From: Mytilinidion resinicola | Lineage: Eukaryota > Ascomycota > Dothideomycetes > Mytilinidiales > Mytilinidiaceae | Direction of reading: 5' to 3' | Assembly (NCBI RefSeq): GCF_010093595.1 | Contig: NW_022985444.1 | Coordinates: 1,372,654 to 1,436,653, forward strand | DNA length: 64,000 bases | Part shown: in pieces, positions 11,846-25,300 of the stretch | How the letters are laid out: each line of letters begins with the position of its first letter | How positions within the stretch are numbered: position 1 is the stretch's first letter | The notes under the pieces: generated by a model | Told to the model about the DNA's origin: nothing | What the model saw: the letters and a program-made list of their open reading frames with translations, nothing else | Databases searched by the model: none | Program-made: the position numbers and the translations under genes

Positions 11846-13008
11846 GGCGGGTATTTGGGGTGGATTTCAAGCGGAGCATCAATCGGAATCGTAGGACTTT
11901 GCGGGGTTGCGGGGCATGGCGGAGGAAGGGTGTGTTTAAGCTGCAGGTGGGTGTTGACAGAGGGCAGGAATTGGAACGGGCGTTGCGAGCTGTCACGACG
12001 GATGCTAGGGCCTTCTTAGAATAGCTCCCGTGACCCACCTGCGGCAATCCCTCGCGCGCGGTGTCGACGACTCGGTCTTGGGCGATACGAGAGCTGCAAG
12101 GAGGCCAGTTGCACTGTATGCTCTATATGCATCTATAGCGTGTGCCAGCTGGCGAGCGACGAAGCAACAGCAGCTTCAAGCTGTCTGGTCGGAGCTGTTC
12201 ACGCGCCTCGGCTGTTCCCGTCGTACAAAAGGTACCTGCAGGTTTCGGAGCTGCGTAGCTTGATAGGTGGTGAGAATATGGGCTGCGAGAAACTTGCACG
12301 CAACGTTCTCGGCCATGCGAATTAGTGCCCTCCCATGTACGTCTCTGCAACAGCTACCCTTCGGGCTCGACTCTCGTAGCTTGGAGCCATGGAGCCGGCA
12401 GGTGACAGCGCGAGGCCGCGTTTTCCAGGCTGGCCGTAAACGTACTAGCGCCGAATGACCCTCCTCAACCTCGCGACTCCGGCTCTAGATATCAACCTCC
12501 TACACATGGGCGTCGCAATTGCGGCGTTGTAAAGGCTCATTCTTCCATGCCCTGCGACGCGAACTTCAGGGTGAATCTGGAATGATTCCGGCTCTCACCT
12601 TTTCGTCTCCACTGCCCACTCCGTCGTCCACGTGAAGGCAGCGGCGTGTCTAGGCCGTCCAACCTCAGTCTTTTCATCTCTTCGCTCCTTTTGAGCTTCT
12701 ACTCCATCCATCTTCCAACGCTTCTCGTCATCTGGGTATCTACAGCTACGCAATCTGCCGCTCCGCTGTTTACTCTCGACGCATTCGCCGAGGCTGCGCC
12801 GGAAGTCACAACAAGAGGTACCCAAACAGTCCAAGGCCGGTTTCCACTTCGCTGACAAGACTCGTTTGAAGCTACAATCTAGGCGCAACAGGCGAAGTTG
12901 ATAGGTCAGCTCGCCAGCTTGTTTCTGATGCTATAACCTCACTTCTGACTAGCGATACTAGGATAGCTATTCAATCTGCATCTGCTGCGGCCCCCGGTCA
13001 TAGCCATT
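11846..13008. other. Divergent promoter region, GH31 / SAM-SNF2
   Basis: 1.16 kb between two divergent start codons. It must hold both promoters and leaders. Short ORFs in it have no family features. No clear TATA box was identified for either gene. Confidence 0.55.
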
Positions 13009-16000
13009 ATGGCCGAGAAAGACCCTTGGCATTGGTCCGTTGACGAGGTAGTCGACGCGCTCTGCAGCTCCAAGGAGATCTACGACGAGGCCGGATGCAA
13101 CAATGCCACTCTTCCGGATCTGACGGCATTTGGCCAGCAGCTCCGAAACGAAGAGGTGAACGGCTGGACATTACTCACGGGTATGGACGCCTCGGTTTTG
13201 AAAGAAGACTTTCAGATCAAGGCCCTGGGCCACCGGCGGACGCTTCTCGAAACCATCAAGTATCTGCAAAGCAAGTCGGCGATATATAGGTACAAGAACC
13301 CGGCACAGTTTCCAATTACCTTCGACACCGGGTTTCACACTCCAGGCTCAGGTTTCCATCCGGGTAAAGCTCCTTCCATCCAATCCCCTCCGCTATACTA
13401 TCAAGGCGCTTTGCCAGCCTTTCCGAAGAATGATGAACCACCCGAGATTGGTCCATCTGAGCAACTTCTACTGGAAGCAGGAATATCAAGCATTGTGGCT
13501 AATTTTGACCAATATGCAGGCGGGGACAGGCCAGCGACCGGAGTCGATCCTCCTAACAATTCGAACTCGGACTCAGCTGTACACGTCCGTGCTGGTGAAA
13601 ACATGGTGGTAGACCAGAGTGGAAAGAAGCGCCGCAAGCTGAACACTCTCGTCTCGGTTGATGCCAACGTTGAACAGCCCGAATTACAGCCCATATCAGA
13701 ACGACTAAGCCTTACTAATATCCCAGTATCGCAGCCTCAGCGCCATCAAGGACCTCAGCAGCGTCGCACTCTTGACCACGGCTTTCGCCCTAAGGGCTCC
13801 TTTCCTATCAAGGATGTTTTCTTCCGAGGTAGAGCACCTGACGATGATACCGATGAAGAAGCCGAATTTTGCTCTATAGGACAAGCTACAACTCCCGCGG
13901 CTGTTAAGCGATATGTTTACCGTCAAATGCTACATTTTCTCAAAGGTCCAGAGCGGGAGGAGGTGGAACGGAATGACAAGCAAGCACTTGCCGTCTACCC
14001 CTATCGCAAGGGAATTGATGCCTCAGATGGACCTCGCCCTGCTATCGTGTTCCAGAGCTTAGGCAGCAACGTGCATATCACACGAGAAACACATGTCCAG
14101 AAGAGTGGTGATCCGATGCAAGAGGATAGTCACACAGGACATGAATGGGACTTTCTTCAGCACTGGGCTGAGGAGCCGGGCGAGGAGCTTCGACCCTACG
14201 GCGAATCGGGCTCGGAGATCAGTTGCAGTTCCAGTTTCCTCGAGCAGCTGGAAGATGAAGAACGAGAAAGACAAGAAAACAAAGCAAAGAACGGAGGTCC
14301 ATTGTCCCCGACTGAAGTTTATGGAGCTATGGACGAAGCTGTGGCACAATTTCGGGAAGATTGGCGGAAGAAGAAGCTTCCGGTGCGAGAAAATGTTTAC
14401 GCATGGTCAGAGTGGAAGAAAGGACGCAAGTCCAGTGCGCGGCAGGTGCTTTTAAATCGGGCGAAAGGCAGGATCGACAAACTAGACCGACTGCTCGCAG
14501 GATACAAAAAAGATATAGCTGGTCAGATCTGGAATAAGCCCTCCGAAGTTCACCGCCAATGCTTGATCCTCGAAGAATTTGTCCACCAGCGGGAGCACGA
14601 GGTATGGAATATTTCAGTTTGGCAGAGAAATAAAGCGCCCCCACGACCTGCAACGAAACCTAGGACGCGGACGAAAGTTCATGAGAAGCTTGGAAGCGAT
14701 GAAGAGGTCTTGAGTAGCGATGAGGCTTTGTCAGAAGACATTCCGAACTCTGTGGACCCTGATGAGAACGACTTTACTCAAGTTGAGTTGCATTCGCCTC
14801 AATCTGGTCCAGGTAGCCGCTCAACACAGCCGAAGAGTGCTTCTTCTTCTCCTATCAAGCTCGGACAACAGCACTCAGTTCGCGTCACTCGAAAGTCTGA
14901 CGACAGTCTCCTCGATGACGATGAAGATCGAATGGACCTAGACCAAGAGGCGGACGCCACTAATGTGATGGAAATAGCGACGGCAGACAATAGCGGCATC
15001 CATCATGATACGAATCCCAATCATGACCTAGATGACGAAGCCTCCGCTCCAATTACTCCCCAGAATCAAACACCGCAGAAGATTCGAACGCCACACTCTG
15101 TTATTGACCTTACCCTTTCCGCAGACGAAAGCTCTCCCGAAGATGCGTCTTCAAAGCCCTTAATATACCCACGTTCGGAGTGGTTGAAGGGAGATCCAGT
15201 GCATGCTAACGCCGACATGATTGCCAGCTGGGAGATGGATTTCCTAGAAGAACGTGCGGACCGGAAGAGACTCATTATAAAGGTCCTCAGCAAAGTCAAT
15301 TCAGAGGATCGCGAGACCCTGAAGACGCGTTTGCTGAATGTTCGGGAACGCGAGCTTCTTGATGAAATGAGACGAGGAATTGGTGCATTGGTACGCGGCG
15401 AATCGAAACTGAGCGGAGTTTCTCCTGACGATTTCCGGAAGATCATGATGTTCTCAAGACTTTACCTATGCTGGTTCAATTGCGATAGCAGCTGGTGGAC
15501 AGAGAAGGTCTCTGAAGATCCTCCCATCCATCAAAAAGACGACCAGGAGGTCTTTTATAGGTTTTTGAAGCTCGTTCTTTTGAATACTAAGTCAGAGGGG
15601 CGCCAGGGGAGTAGTCGGCTCCATACTCCAACGAAGAAAGTTACAAAGAAGATCACTCAAGCATCACCGATAGCCACCAGCAACCCCTTTGGTCCCGAGA
15701 CGGACGAGTCGGATGAGGAGAAGGAGGTGGAGTCTCAGAATACGCACAAGAGGAGGAAGCGGGCCGTAGCGCAGAGTCAAGTCGCATTACAAAAACGGGA
15801 GAGCGCCCAGATGCGTCGCCAGGAACAAGAACGTTTTGAAGAGCAGCTAGACTCTTCGCAGGCTGGACAAGAGGTCTCTATCGACTCGATCATGATTAAC
15901 ACTAGCAAGCTTGATGAACATGGAGCTGTGTACCTCAACAAGTCTATCGCCGGGAAAATAAAGAAGCATCAAATCGAAGGCGTTCGCTTCATGTGGCGAG

Positions 16001-18653
16001 AGATCATCACTGCAGCTTCGTCTGGATCTCAGGGATGTCTACTAGCGCATACGATGGGCCTTGGAAAGACGATGCAAGCGTAAGCTACTCCAAGACGTCC
16101 TTGTAGTTTCGAGTACTAACATTCAATAGCATTACCCTGCTGGTGACTATCACGGAAGCCGCGCACTCCAGGGACATGAAAATCAAGTCTCAAGTACCCG
16201 AAGAGCTGCGCGTGTCGCGTACTCTAGTTCTCTGCCCGGCGGCACTAATTCTCAATTGGGTTGAAGAATTTGACATGTGGGTTCCCCCCTTAACGAAGAG
16301 ATTGATCGGAGCGCGAAGACCCATATCAGCCGACACGCCTTTCGAGCGCCGTATAAAAGTTATTGAAGAATGGCATGAAGACGGAGGTATATTGCTCATT
16401 AGCTATGAGATGCTGAGAGTTCTTGTCGAAAACAAGGCGACCAAACTCAACGTCAATGGGCGATTACCAGAAGACCAACACGAAAAACTCCTAAAATGGC
16501 TTTTCGAGACACCAAACATCATCATCGCTGATGAAGCCCACATCATGAAGAACCCAAAAACCGGGCTCAGCCTCGCATGTTCGAAGTTCAAATCGAAAAA
16601 CCGTATTGCACTGACCGGCTCTCCTCTGAATAACAATCTTTTGGAGTATTTTAACATGATCAACTGGGTATCCCCTGGGTATCTTGGTGACAATGTCGAG
16701 TTCAAGGCTCATTATCAGGAGCCCATACACCTGGGTCTGTGGGGTGATAGTTCGGATATGGAATATCGGAGGGCTCTAAGATTACTCCGAGTTCTGAAGA
16801 ACGAAATCGAGCCGAAGGTCAACAGAGCTGATATCACGGTCTTGAAGGGAAGCCTGAAGCCTAAGGTTGAGTTTGTCATAAGAGTACCACTCACAGCCCT
16901 TCAAGAAGAGGTCTACAGGACCTATGTTGAGGGTCTTTTGAGCGGATCAGCCAGGGGAGAGGATAATGTCTCTAGAACTCGTCTATGGAGCTGGCTAGCG
17001 ATCTTGGTCTTGTTATGCAGTCACCCCCAGATATTTTTCGACAAGGTGCTTGACCTACTCCAGAACGACGCCCGGTCCAAGAAGCTGCCCAAGTCAACCG
17101 CTAGGAGGCAGCTAGAGGCCGAGGAAGATGAGACCGGCCAACCAGAGCTTCATCCTATCGATCAGGATGTTGAAGACATTTCTCTACAGTCTCTACAGTC
17201 TCCCCAGAGCCCACTCACCACCATGGAAGCTCAGAGGGCGATCTATGACAGGGTCAAGAAAGAAGTCGGCAATATGGATCAAAGTTTCAAGATGCAGGCC
17301 GTCGAAAAGATTATCAGGTACTCTAAAGAAGTTGGGGATCGAGTGCTGATTTTCTCGCACTCTATTCCGATATTGGACTTCCTGGAACGATACTGCAACA
17401 ATTCAAAGACGGTCTACCAGCGGATTGACGGATCTGTAAAGTCATCGAGCCGCCAGACCCAAGCGAAAGCCTTCAATCAGGGCACGTTGTCAGCTACCGT
17501 GTTTTTGATATCTACTAGGTCAGGTGGGCTGGGTCTGAATCTTCCCGGCGCTAACCGAGTCATCATTTTGGACATCAACTTCAATCCTACCTGGGAAGAG
17601 CAGGCCATCGGTAGAGCATACCGAATTGGTCAAGAGAAGCCAGTCTTCGTGTATCGCTTCCTCACCGCGGGCACCTTTGAGATCCCTGTTTACAATAAGG
17701 CTGTGTTCAAGACACAGCTCTCATACCGAGCCGTTGACAAGAAGAACGTCAAGGCTGCCGCTGATAGGGCAGAAAACTTATTGAAGATTCCTGAACGGGT
17801 TGAAAAGGAAAACCTAAGCCGTTACATTGGCAAAGACCCGCATGTCCTCGACCGAATTCTAAGTGGAGGGGGTGCGTCTTGGATATGTTCGATTTCCACT
17901 ATGGAGACTCTGCAAGAGGAAATTGCCGAGAACTTCACCCCAGAAGAACTGGAGGAAATTAGGCAGATGGAGTACCGCGAGAAGCTAAGGAAGTCCGAGC
18001 CAGAGAAGTGGAAGCGGCTTGTGCATGAGGACAATGTGAAGAAACAGGCTGGAGCGGCTCGAGCGGCCCAAGCGGCCCAGGAAGCAAAACTCCGCGAACA
18101 GCAGAGGCAAGCACTATTTACCAACGCACAGCTTTCACCCAACTCGTTCGGACAAACGCCTAGTTCTGCGAGTGGTGTACTCCGTGGACATCGAGTAGCA
18201 CCCCCACTCCACCAAGCACCTGTGGCGATTCGTTCCATGGGGCCTAACATCCCGCCAAGTGGCCTTATGCCTCCTGTTACGCACGGTCTACCTACCTGGA
18301 CGGGCGATAGACCAGCGTCTTCGTCTCCGCCTCTGATGCAGAATGGGCGAGGTCAGCCCAAGGCGAACGGGATCGCTTTGACTCAGCCTACCAGTCTTCA
18401 GATGAGGAGCTCTGCACCACCTCGTCCGACAGGGCTGCCAAGTGTGATGGCGCCTGGGTTCAGCAACGGCAGCTCTCGACCTCAGCGACCGCAAGACCCT
18501 CAGGCTATACAAGAGATATCTTCGACAGAAGATGAGGATGCGGATTCGCCCGTGAATGAGGCAGCACGGCATCTCACAGGCACAGCAAGGCGAGATGCAA
18601 ATCAGGGTAAGCCACTCAGCTTCAACGATAGACTTGGACGTATGCGTCGATGA
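13009..18653 (+). CDS. SAM-domain SNF2-family ATPase (Rad54/ATRX-like)
   Basis: Exons 13009-16079 and 16130-18653 encode 1864 residues. The 50-bp intron has a GTAAGC donor, a perfect TACTAAC branch site and an ATAG acceptor. It falls directly behind the ATP-binding P-loop (GLGKT, Lys near 1020), so exon 1 alone would lack most of the motor. Order: N-terminal SAM-like domain (about 1-90, WSVDEVVDAL...), a long acidic disordered part, P-loop, DEAH box (near 1158), LTGSPLNN motif, and the second RecA lobe with STRSGGLGLNL and QAIGRAYRIGQ (near 1515). The tail is Pro/Gln-rich. The lineage resembles the Rad54/ATRX/ARIP4 branch, which translocates on DNA to remodel nucleosomes or DNA-bound proteins in the nucleus. 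It differs from the SWI/SNF-type ATPase at 45.4 kb: no HSA, no bromodomain. The exact orthologue is unknown to me. Confidence 0.9.
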
Positions 18654-19705
18654 GGAGGCAAGAGTTGCCGAAGGTGTGCGCGCCTCACTAGTCGAAAGAT
18701 GGGGGAGTGTGCATTCGTCCGAAGTCTTTATGGCATACGTCGAGGTCAGCATATGTTCATACGCATGGCGTCTCACGGATTCGGTTTCTTTCTTGTTTTA
18801 ATATCTCGGTCTCGGATATACAAGCGTTTGCAAGCGTTGCAGACTCGGCGGGGTGTCTCGGTGCATTTGCGCAACGTCGAGTCACAAGATACCCTTTCCA
18901 TTTTCCAGTTGTAAATTACATTAGGCAGGGTAGTTTCTGCATGCCCTCTTAGAAGGCAAAATTCATGCTCAAATCTTATAGTTGGGAGTTCCCTCATGAG
19001 TGCTGAGTGAGATATTAGGCGCTTCCGAAGGCACGCTGCCTAAGCTCTGCATTTCTTGAGTAAGGTTTCCCGTGCAAACTGCGGCTTCTTCGGTAAGACT
19101 AGCATGGGCACGACGATATTCGTAGTTGAGCCTGATAGTTTTCCGGCGTTCCGGTCGTGTTGTTAGTACGGTGCTACGGTACTTTATGGGGTTAGTGCAT
19201 GAACGGGAACCGACCAACACAATACTTCGTACAAAGAGTCTCAGGACGCCTTTGTCTGGGGAAGCTGGTTCTCCGGACATGCATGCATGATGTAATGCTT
19301 TCAAGAAGATGTCCGAGGATTCCGCGCGGTAGTCTAACACGAGTATTCAGTCCTGCAACCACATGCGGCGGGACTGTATTCAGACTGGCGATGATCCCCC
19401 TCACCGACACGGCATTCACTCTGGGGAATAGTGCCGAGCTTCGGCCTGTACAATAAATTTATCGAAGTTACTTCATGCCGAAATTGGACGGGTGGGGTCC
19501 AGACTAATCAGAGGCTGCTTATTTCCCCTCAGCGCCAGCGATCCGGAGAAGCAGGGTTCCGTGCGTCTCGCAACACAAGTCAACTTTAGCCCCGACTTTT
19601 CCTCTCCCCCAATTCACCACTCCCTCGAAACTCGCCCTCTTCTGATCTCCTGAACTCAGTCAATTGCGGAACATTCAACACAAAGCCAACGCTCCTGCCT
19701 TCACC
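18654..19705. other. Intergenic region upstream of HEM1
   Basis: 1.05 kb between the SAM-SNF2 stop and the HEM1 start. It holds the HEM1 promoter. An inverted CCAAT box (ATTGG at 19483-19487) lies about 220 bp before the ATG. CCAAT boxes bound by the HAP/CBC complex are known regulators of fungal heme and iron genes, but its use here is inference. No gene seen. Confidence 0.5.
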
Positions 19706-21642
19706 ATGGAGGCCCTTCTCCGCCAGTCGAGGTCCATGTGCCCGTTCCTCCATAAGACTTCGCCCGCCACCCTGCGCTCGCTCTCCACCACAACCGTCGG
19801 CCATGATGCTTCTCCCGGAGGCGGTAGCATGTCCAACCTCCAGGTCATTGCGAGGCGCTGCCCAGTCATGGGAAAGGCACTCAGCGTCCAGAGCGCTCGT
19901 ACCATGAACAATGCCTTCGCCGGAGCGTATGGAGGCACGAGGGCCTACCACTCGAAGACCAGCAAGGCTAAGTTGCACACTTCTGCCCCCAAGGAGGCGC
20001 AGGCTATCGATGTCGAGAAGTTGCGCAACAAGCAAGGTAGGCGCAATTTCGTAATTTGGAAAACAAAACGTCGATGACGACGGCATTCTTAGAGTCATCT
20101 TTCTAACTTCGCGATTCTGTAGTTCCGTTCCCTCAAACCGCGAAGCCTCCCGTTGCTCCTACTCAGAAACAGCCTGTAGGCGCCCCTCCAGCACCGAAGG
20201 CGGCCCAATTCGACTACGATGGATTCTACCACAAGGAACTGGACAAGAAGCACAAGGACAAGTCCTACCGCTACTTCAACAATATCAATCGCTTGGCTAA
20301 GGAATTTCCCCGCGCGCACATGGCGTCCAAAGAGGAAAAGGTCACCGTCTGGTGCTCGAATGATTACCTCGGCATGGGACGAAACCCCCACGTGTTGATG
20401 TCGATGCACGAGACTCTAGATACGTATGGGGCTGGAGCCGGTGGAACGAGAAACATATCGGGCCACAACCAGCATGCCGTCTCACTCGAGGCTACAGTTG
20501 CCAAGCTCCATGCAAAGGAGGGTGCTCTGGTGTTCTCCTCTTGCTATGTGGCTAACGATGCTACGTTGGCGACGTTAGGAAGCAAACTCCCGGACTGTGT
20601 CATACTGTCTGATAGCATGAACCATGCCTCGATGATTCAGGGCATCCGTCACTCTGGTGCTAGAAAGATGGTGTTCAAACACAACAACGTTGCAGACCTT
20701 GAAGCGAAACTGGCATCACTACCCTCCGATGTGCCAAAGATTATTGCATTTGAGAGCGTTTACAGCATGTGTGGTTCGATTGGACCTATTGAAGAGATTT
20801 GCGATTTGGCGGAGAAGTATGGTGCAATTACCTTTCTGGATGAAGTCCATGCCGTCGGCATGTATGGACCAACCGGCGCAGGTGTCGCCGAACACCTGGA
20901 TTACGAAGCGCACGCGGCTGGAAGACCCCGCGGTACCGTTATGGATCGCGTTGATATCATCACTGGAACACTGGGTAAGGCGTATGGCTGTGTGGGTGGG
21001 TACATCGCTGGCTCCGCCAAGCTTGTAGATACCATCCGTTCCCTCGCGCCCGGTTTCATCTTCACAACCTCACTCCCCCCCGCGACGATGGCTGGCGCCA
21101 AGGCAGCCATCGAGTATCAAATGAGCTACCAGGGGGACAGGCGTCTCCAGCAGCTGCACACCCGCGCTGTCAAAGACGCTCTCAACGCCAAAGACATCCC
21201 CGTAATGCCCAATCCTAGCCACATCATTCCGGTGTTGGTTGGCAACGCCGAAGTTGCGAAGCAGGCGAGTGACCTTCTCTTGGAAGACTGGGGCATCTAC
21301 GTGCAAGCCATCAACTACCCCACCGTGCCCGTCGGTCAGGAACGTCTGCGCATCACCCCGACTCCGGGCCACTTGCGTGAGTACCGCGACCATCTCGTCG
21401 TGGCTCTTGACAGCGTCTGGAACAAGCTCGGCATCAAACGCACTAGCGAGTGGGCTGCGCAAGGCGGCTTCATTGGTGTCGGCGAAGGCAAAGAAGAAGC
21501 GCCGCTGTGGACCGACAAGCAGCTGGGCGTCGACAACGTCTTGAAAGAGATGAAGGCCGGCCAGGGTGCCGTCGGTATTCTCGAGTCTGTGCTTGAGAAT
21601 GAGCGCAAGGCTACGGCTCAGGCGGTCAGTGCGGCAGCTTAG
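19706..21642 (+). CDS. HEM1: 5-aminolevulinate synthase, mitochondrial
   Basis: Exons 19706-20036 and 20123-21642 encode 616 residues. It catalyses the first step of heme synthesis, condensing glycine and succinyl-CoA to 5-aminolevulinate with pyridoxal phosphate, in the mitochondrial matrix. The start [15 protein letters not shown] matches fungal ALAS proteins and has a CACCATGG context; the frame is open upstream without another ATG. The presequence is basic and Ser/Thr-rich and carries two Cys-Pro heme regulatory motifs (residues 12-13 and 52-53), which in ALAS proteins mediate heme inhibition of import. The catalytic core starts near residue 160. The PLP-binding lysine is about Lys396 in GTLGKAYG, and FLDEVHAVG holds the cofactor-contacting Asp. 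The 86-bp intron joins the presequence and core in frame (NKQ-VPFPQT). Length is normal for filamentous fungi. Confidence 0.96.
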
Positions 21643-22367
21643 ATGGACATGCCAGAGCGGGTATACAGTTGAGGATTCTTGTCACTCGTTTTAAATATAT
21701 TGGCGACGGTTTGAGGCGACTATATGCAATTTCAAGAGCTGCGCTGATGCGCCATATTGCCTTGATCAAGATCTTATTGCTGTGACTGCTATTGCTGTGA
21801 CGACTGCTGAAGTGACTTCATGCTATTCTAAGACAATAGTCTTTGCATCAATTGCCACTGCTGGTTTCCCTTACTAGATCATAGAGAAATATGTGTTTGT
21901 CAGGGTAAGTTGAGAGTGGCTGCCTGAGGCTCGTAATCCGCTGGCTCACTGGCTGGGCCACCTCAAACCAAGAAGTAGACAGCGCTGAATGTACCAAGCT
22001 ATTGTTCGCTATTGTCGTGTGCAGGTGAAGTAGTGGTATTGTTCCTATTGTGGTGCCCGTGCATCATCCCTGCTCCTTGGCACAGCGCTCGGGCTACGGA
22101 ATCACGACGCCCTCTTGCAAAGTCGTCCTAAGCTCTTCACCAACCTCATCTCCCCATCCTTTCTTTCTACTCCTTCTCTGTTTTGGCTTTCCTTTCTCGA
22201 TACCCACCACCTTGCAAATCCTTGCACAAACTCACTATCCACGCACTTTGCGCGCTCGCAAACGAATCGCTCCGACCCTCCTACCGAGCAGCATCAGACC
22301 GTGAATGCAACGCGCACAGCATACCGAGTGTCGCGCCCTCTCGTGGTGCCAATAGAAGGAGGGTACC
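21643..22367. other. Intergenic, HEM1 3' end and THO2 promoter
   Basis: 725 bp. The distal part (about 22.13-22.20 kb) is strongly CT-rich, as is common just upstream of or at fungal transcription starts. A short upstream ORF at 22305-22355 is listed separately. No gene seen. Confidence 0.55.
22305..22355 (+). promoter_or_regulatory. Upstream ORF in the presumed THO2 leader
   Basis: A 16-codon ORF (MQRAQHTECRALSWCQ, then TAG) ends 12 bases before the THO2 ATG and lies in the same frame. If transcription starts in the CT-rich stretch near 22.15 kb, ribosomes would meet it first, so it could lower THO2 translation. The transcript start is not known from sequence. Confidence 0.35.
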
Positions 22368-25300
22368 ATGGCTCCCAATGGGAAGAGGAAGAGAGGGGAT
22401 AGGACTTACACACACGATACTAACGAAGGCTCGAATCGCGCCTCACCTCACCGGCCCCAGGATCTCGAGCTCGGTCAGAGGAATCAGCAAGGCAATGCAA
22501 GAGGTGGCAGACGTGGTAGCCGTGGAGGAAGGGGAGGCTCGAATACTCCAAGAAGCCCCAGCTTGAGCGCGACAAAGCAGACGTCTCCTTTGACGAACCA
22601 GGCCATGTCCCCTCCGACAGCTCCAGCGATTCCAACGCCTAAATCCGCTGCTTCAGCAGCATCTCCCGTACAGCCTCCCGCACCGATCGAGCAGCCATCT
22701 ATGCCGTCACCCATCTCTCAAACACCTTACTTCTACCAATACCTCTCAGAAGAACGCTTGTCATCATGGAAGGACGCTGGACGAAAGGCTGTCATAGATG
22801 TCGCAATTCAAGCGCAGTCAGGACAGGATGGCGTCGCACTATCATGTTTATTCCAGGAGCTTGTAAGAGCAGCAATGGATGGAAAGCTAGGCCCGACAGA
22901 TGCTGGCGCTGTGGTTCAGGAAGTTCTGGCGTCATCTCCTGATTCTGCAGCTCCCGGTTCTGCATCTCTATTCCTCGACTGTGTCAGCATACTGACTGAA
23001 GCCGATGCAACAAACCCAAGCCTGGCACCTCTCCTTTCCTCTACCGGTATCGATCCAGCGCGTATGCGAGCAGAATTGGAAGTGCCTCTTCTCATCGCCG
23101 ACAATCTAGTTCGAGCTACCTTTGCCAAAATGGCTATCCGGAAGGGAACGAACGCCCTTTACAAACAGTCTGCCTATAACTTGCTTCGAGAGGAGAGCGA
23201 GGGATACTCGAAGTTGATGACGGAGTACTTCACTACAGTCAACAGTGCGCCACCATCCGACATCGTCGTCAAGGATACCTTTCAGAGGGTGAAGGCTCTT
23301 ATTGGGGCATTCGACTTGGATGTTGGGAGGGTACTGGACATCACTTTGGACGTGTTCGCCAACTTGCTCGTCAAGCACAACGAATTCTTCATCAAGTTAC
23401 TCCGGACGAGCTCCTGGTGGCCGGAAAAGGTTGCCGTCGAAGGCGTGGAATGGGAAGACCAAGGCTTCTCCTCCCTTCCGAGCTGGGCTCTCCCTGGATG
23501 CCCGAAATGGCATTTCACCGAGGAGGAGAAAGAACGTTTATCGAAACTCCGGGAAGTGCGAGACCGAAATTTCTGGGAGCGTGTTCAAGACCCTGCTGTT
23601 GGCTTGTCCGCGTACTTTGAGCTTGGCAGTCGCCGAATTACTAGCGATACTTCCGCGTTCGAGCTGAACGGAGCGGGAGATCCAATGGACATTACAGAAG
23701 TCGCTGCGGATACAAAGAAGAAAGGAGAGACACCGGACAGCGAGAAGATTCAGAAATGGACCCAAGAATGGATAGCGGCAACACACACACTTCCGCCCGC
23801 TGGCAACCGGATAGCCGCGCAGCTTCTAGGGTTCAAGCTTCGTTTCTACGCTTCAGATACCCGAGACGCCACCGATATCTTGCCCGATAATCTCATTTAT
23901 CTTGCTGCGCTTCTCATAAAGATCGGCTTTATTTCCCTGGCTGATCTCTATCCTCACCTCTATCCACTTGATGAGGACATGCCCGCCCTGAAGGACAAGC
24001 TGACCAAAGAGAAGATGGAGAAAGAAAAGAATGCGCGAGGAGGAGGCGCCAACAATGCCTTGGCCAATGCTGGGGCTCTCAAAGATGACACCAAAGACTC
24101 TCGTATTTGGGAGGCGGAGAGGTTGGCGGCTTTGAGGGCTGAGGCCAACAATAACAAAGGATCCCAAAGCAAAGCTGACGAAGAAGAGAAGGAAAAGCTT
24201 CCGGACCCCATCGATCAAAAGACTCATCTTCTTCGAAGTTTGCTATGTATTGGCGCATTCCCAGAGGCACTCTTCATCCTCGGCCGCTTTCCTTGGCTAC
24301 TTGAGTTGTATTCCGACTTGCCTCTATATATCTTCCGTTTGTTGAACCATTCTTTGAGCAAGGTATATCAAGAAGTTCGCCCTCTTTCGGACGAAGACGA
24401 CCTGCAAGCACCGAAGAAAGCGCCCGTTGACAGATCAGTCAAAGGCGAAGGTCGGTCTACCGACTTCCCTCCACGGAGGACTATGCGATGGCCAAAGTTG
24501 GATCAAAAGGATAATCGTGATGGTGTTGATTATCGCTTCTATTGGGATGAATGGGCAGATAACGTCCCTGTCTGCCGGACAGTTGACGACGTCTTCGCTC
24601 TTTGCAACACATTGGTCAACCTGGTCAGCTTCAAAATTGGCCAGGATCCTGTGCTGCTCACCAAGCTCGCACGGATAGGGAGGAAAAGCCTTATCGATGA
24701 CTCATCAGAGAAGAACACCCAGCGCTGGATCGATTTGTCGAAGCGTCTTCTTGCACCCTCTCTCAGCTTCACATCACGGAATCCCGGTGTCGTCAATGAA
24801 GTCTATGATTTACTGAAAACCTTTCCGACCCAGACACGATACTCTATCTACTCGGAGTGGTTCACGGGCGCGACATCGCGAACACCTCAAATGTCAGCCA
24901 ACTTCAATGTAGTCAAGCTGGAGACAAAACATGTCCTTAAGCGCATCAGCAAAACGAACGTTAAACCCATGGCACGATTACTAGCTAAAGCTGCCTACGC
25001 CTCGCCCGGAGTCGTCTTCCAAGTCGCGCTTTCTCAGATCGAGTCGTACGAAAACTTGACGGACGTCGTTATCGAATGCGGAAGATATTTCACATACTTG
25101 GCATATGATGTCCTAACCTGGGCCCTCATCAACTCGCTCGGTGGCATAGACAGGAACCGAGTCCAAGCCGATGGAATGCTCACCAGCGCCTGGTTGCGGT
25201 CACTGGCCACATTCGCGGGCAGGGTTTTCAAGCGATACACTGTTATGAGCCCCACTCCCGTGCTGCAATATGTTGGAAGCCAGCTCCTCCGTGGTAGTTC

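Noticed and set aside
10817..12019. 400-codon plus-strand ORF opposite the GH31 gene
   Set aside because: It lies fully antisense to a clear GH31 coding sequence, has no domain, and follows from codon bias of the real gene.
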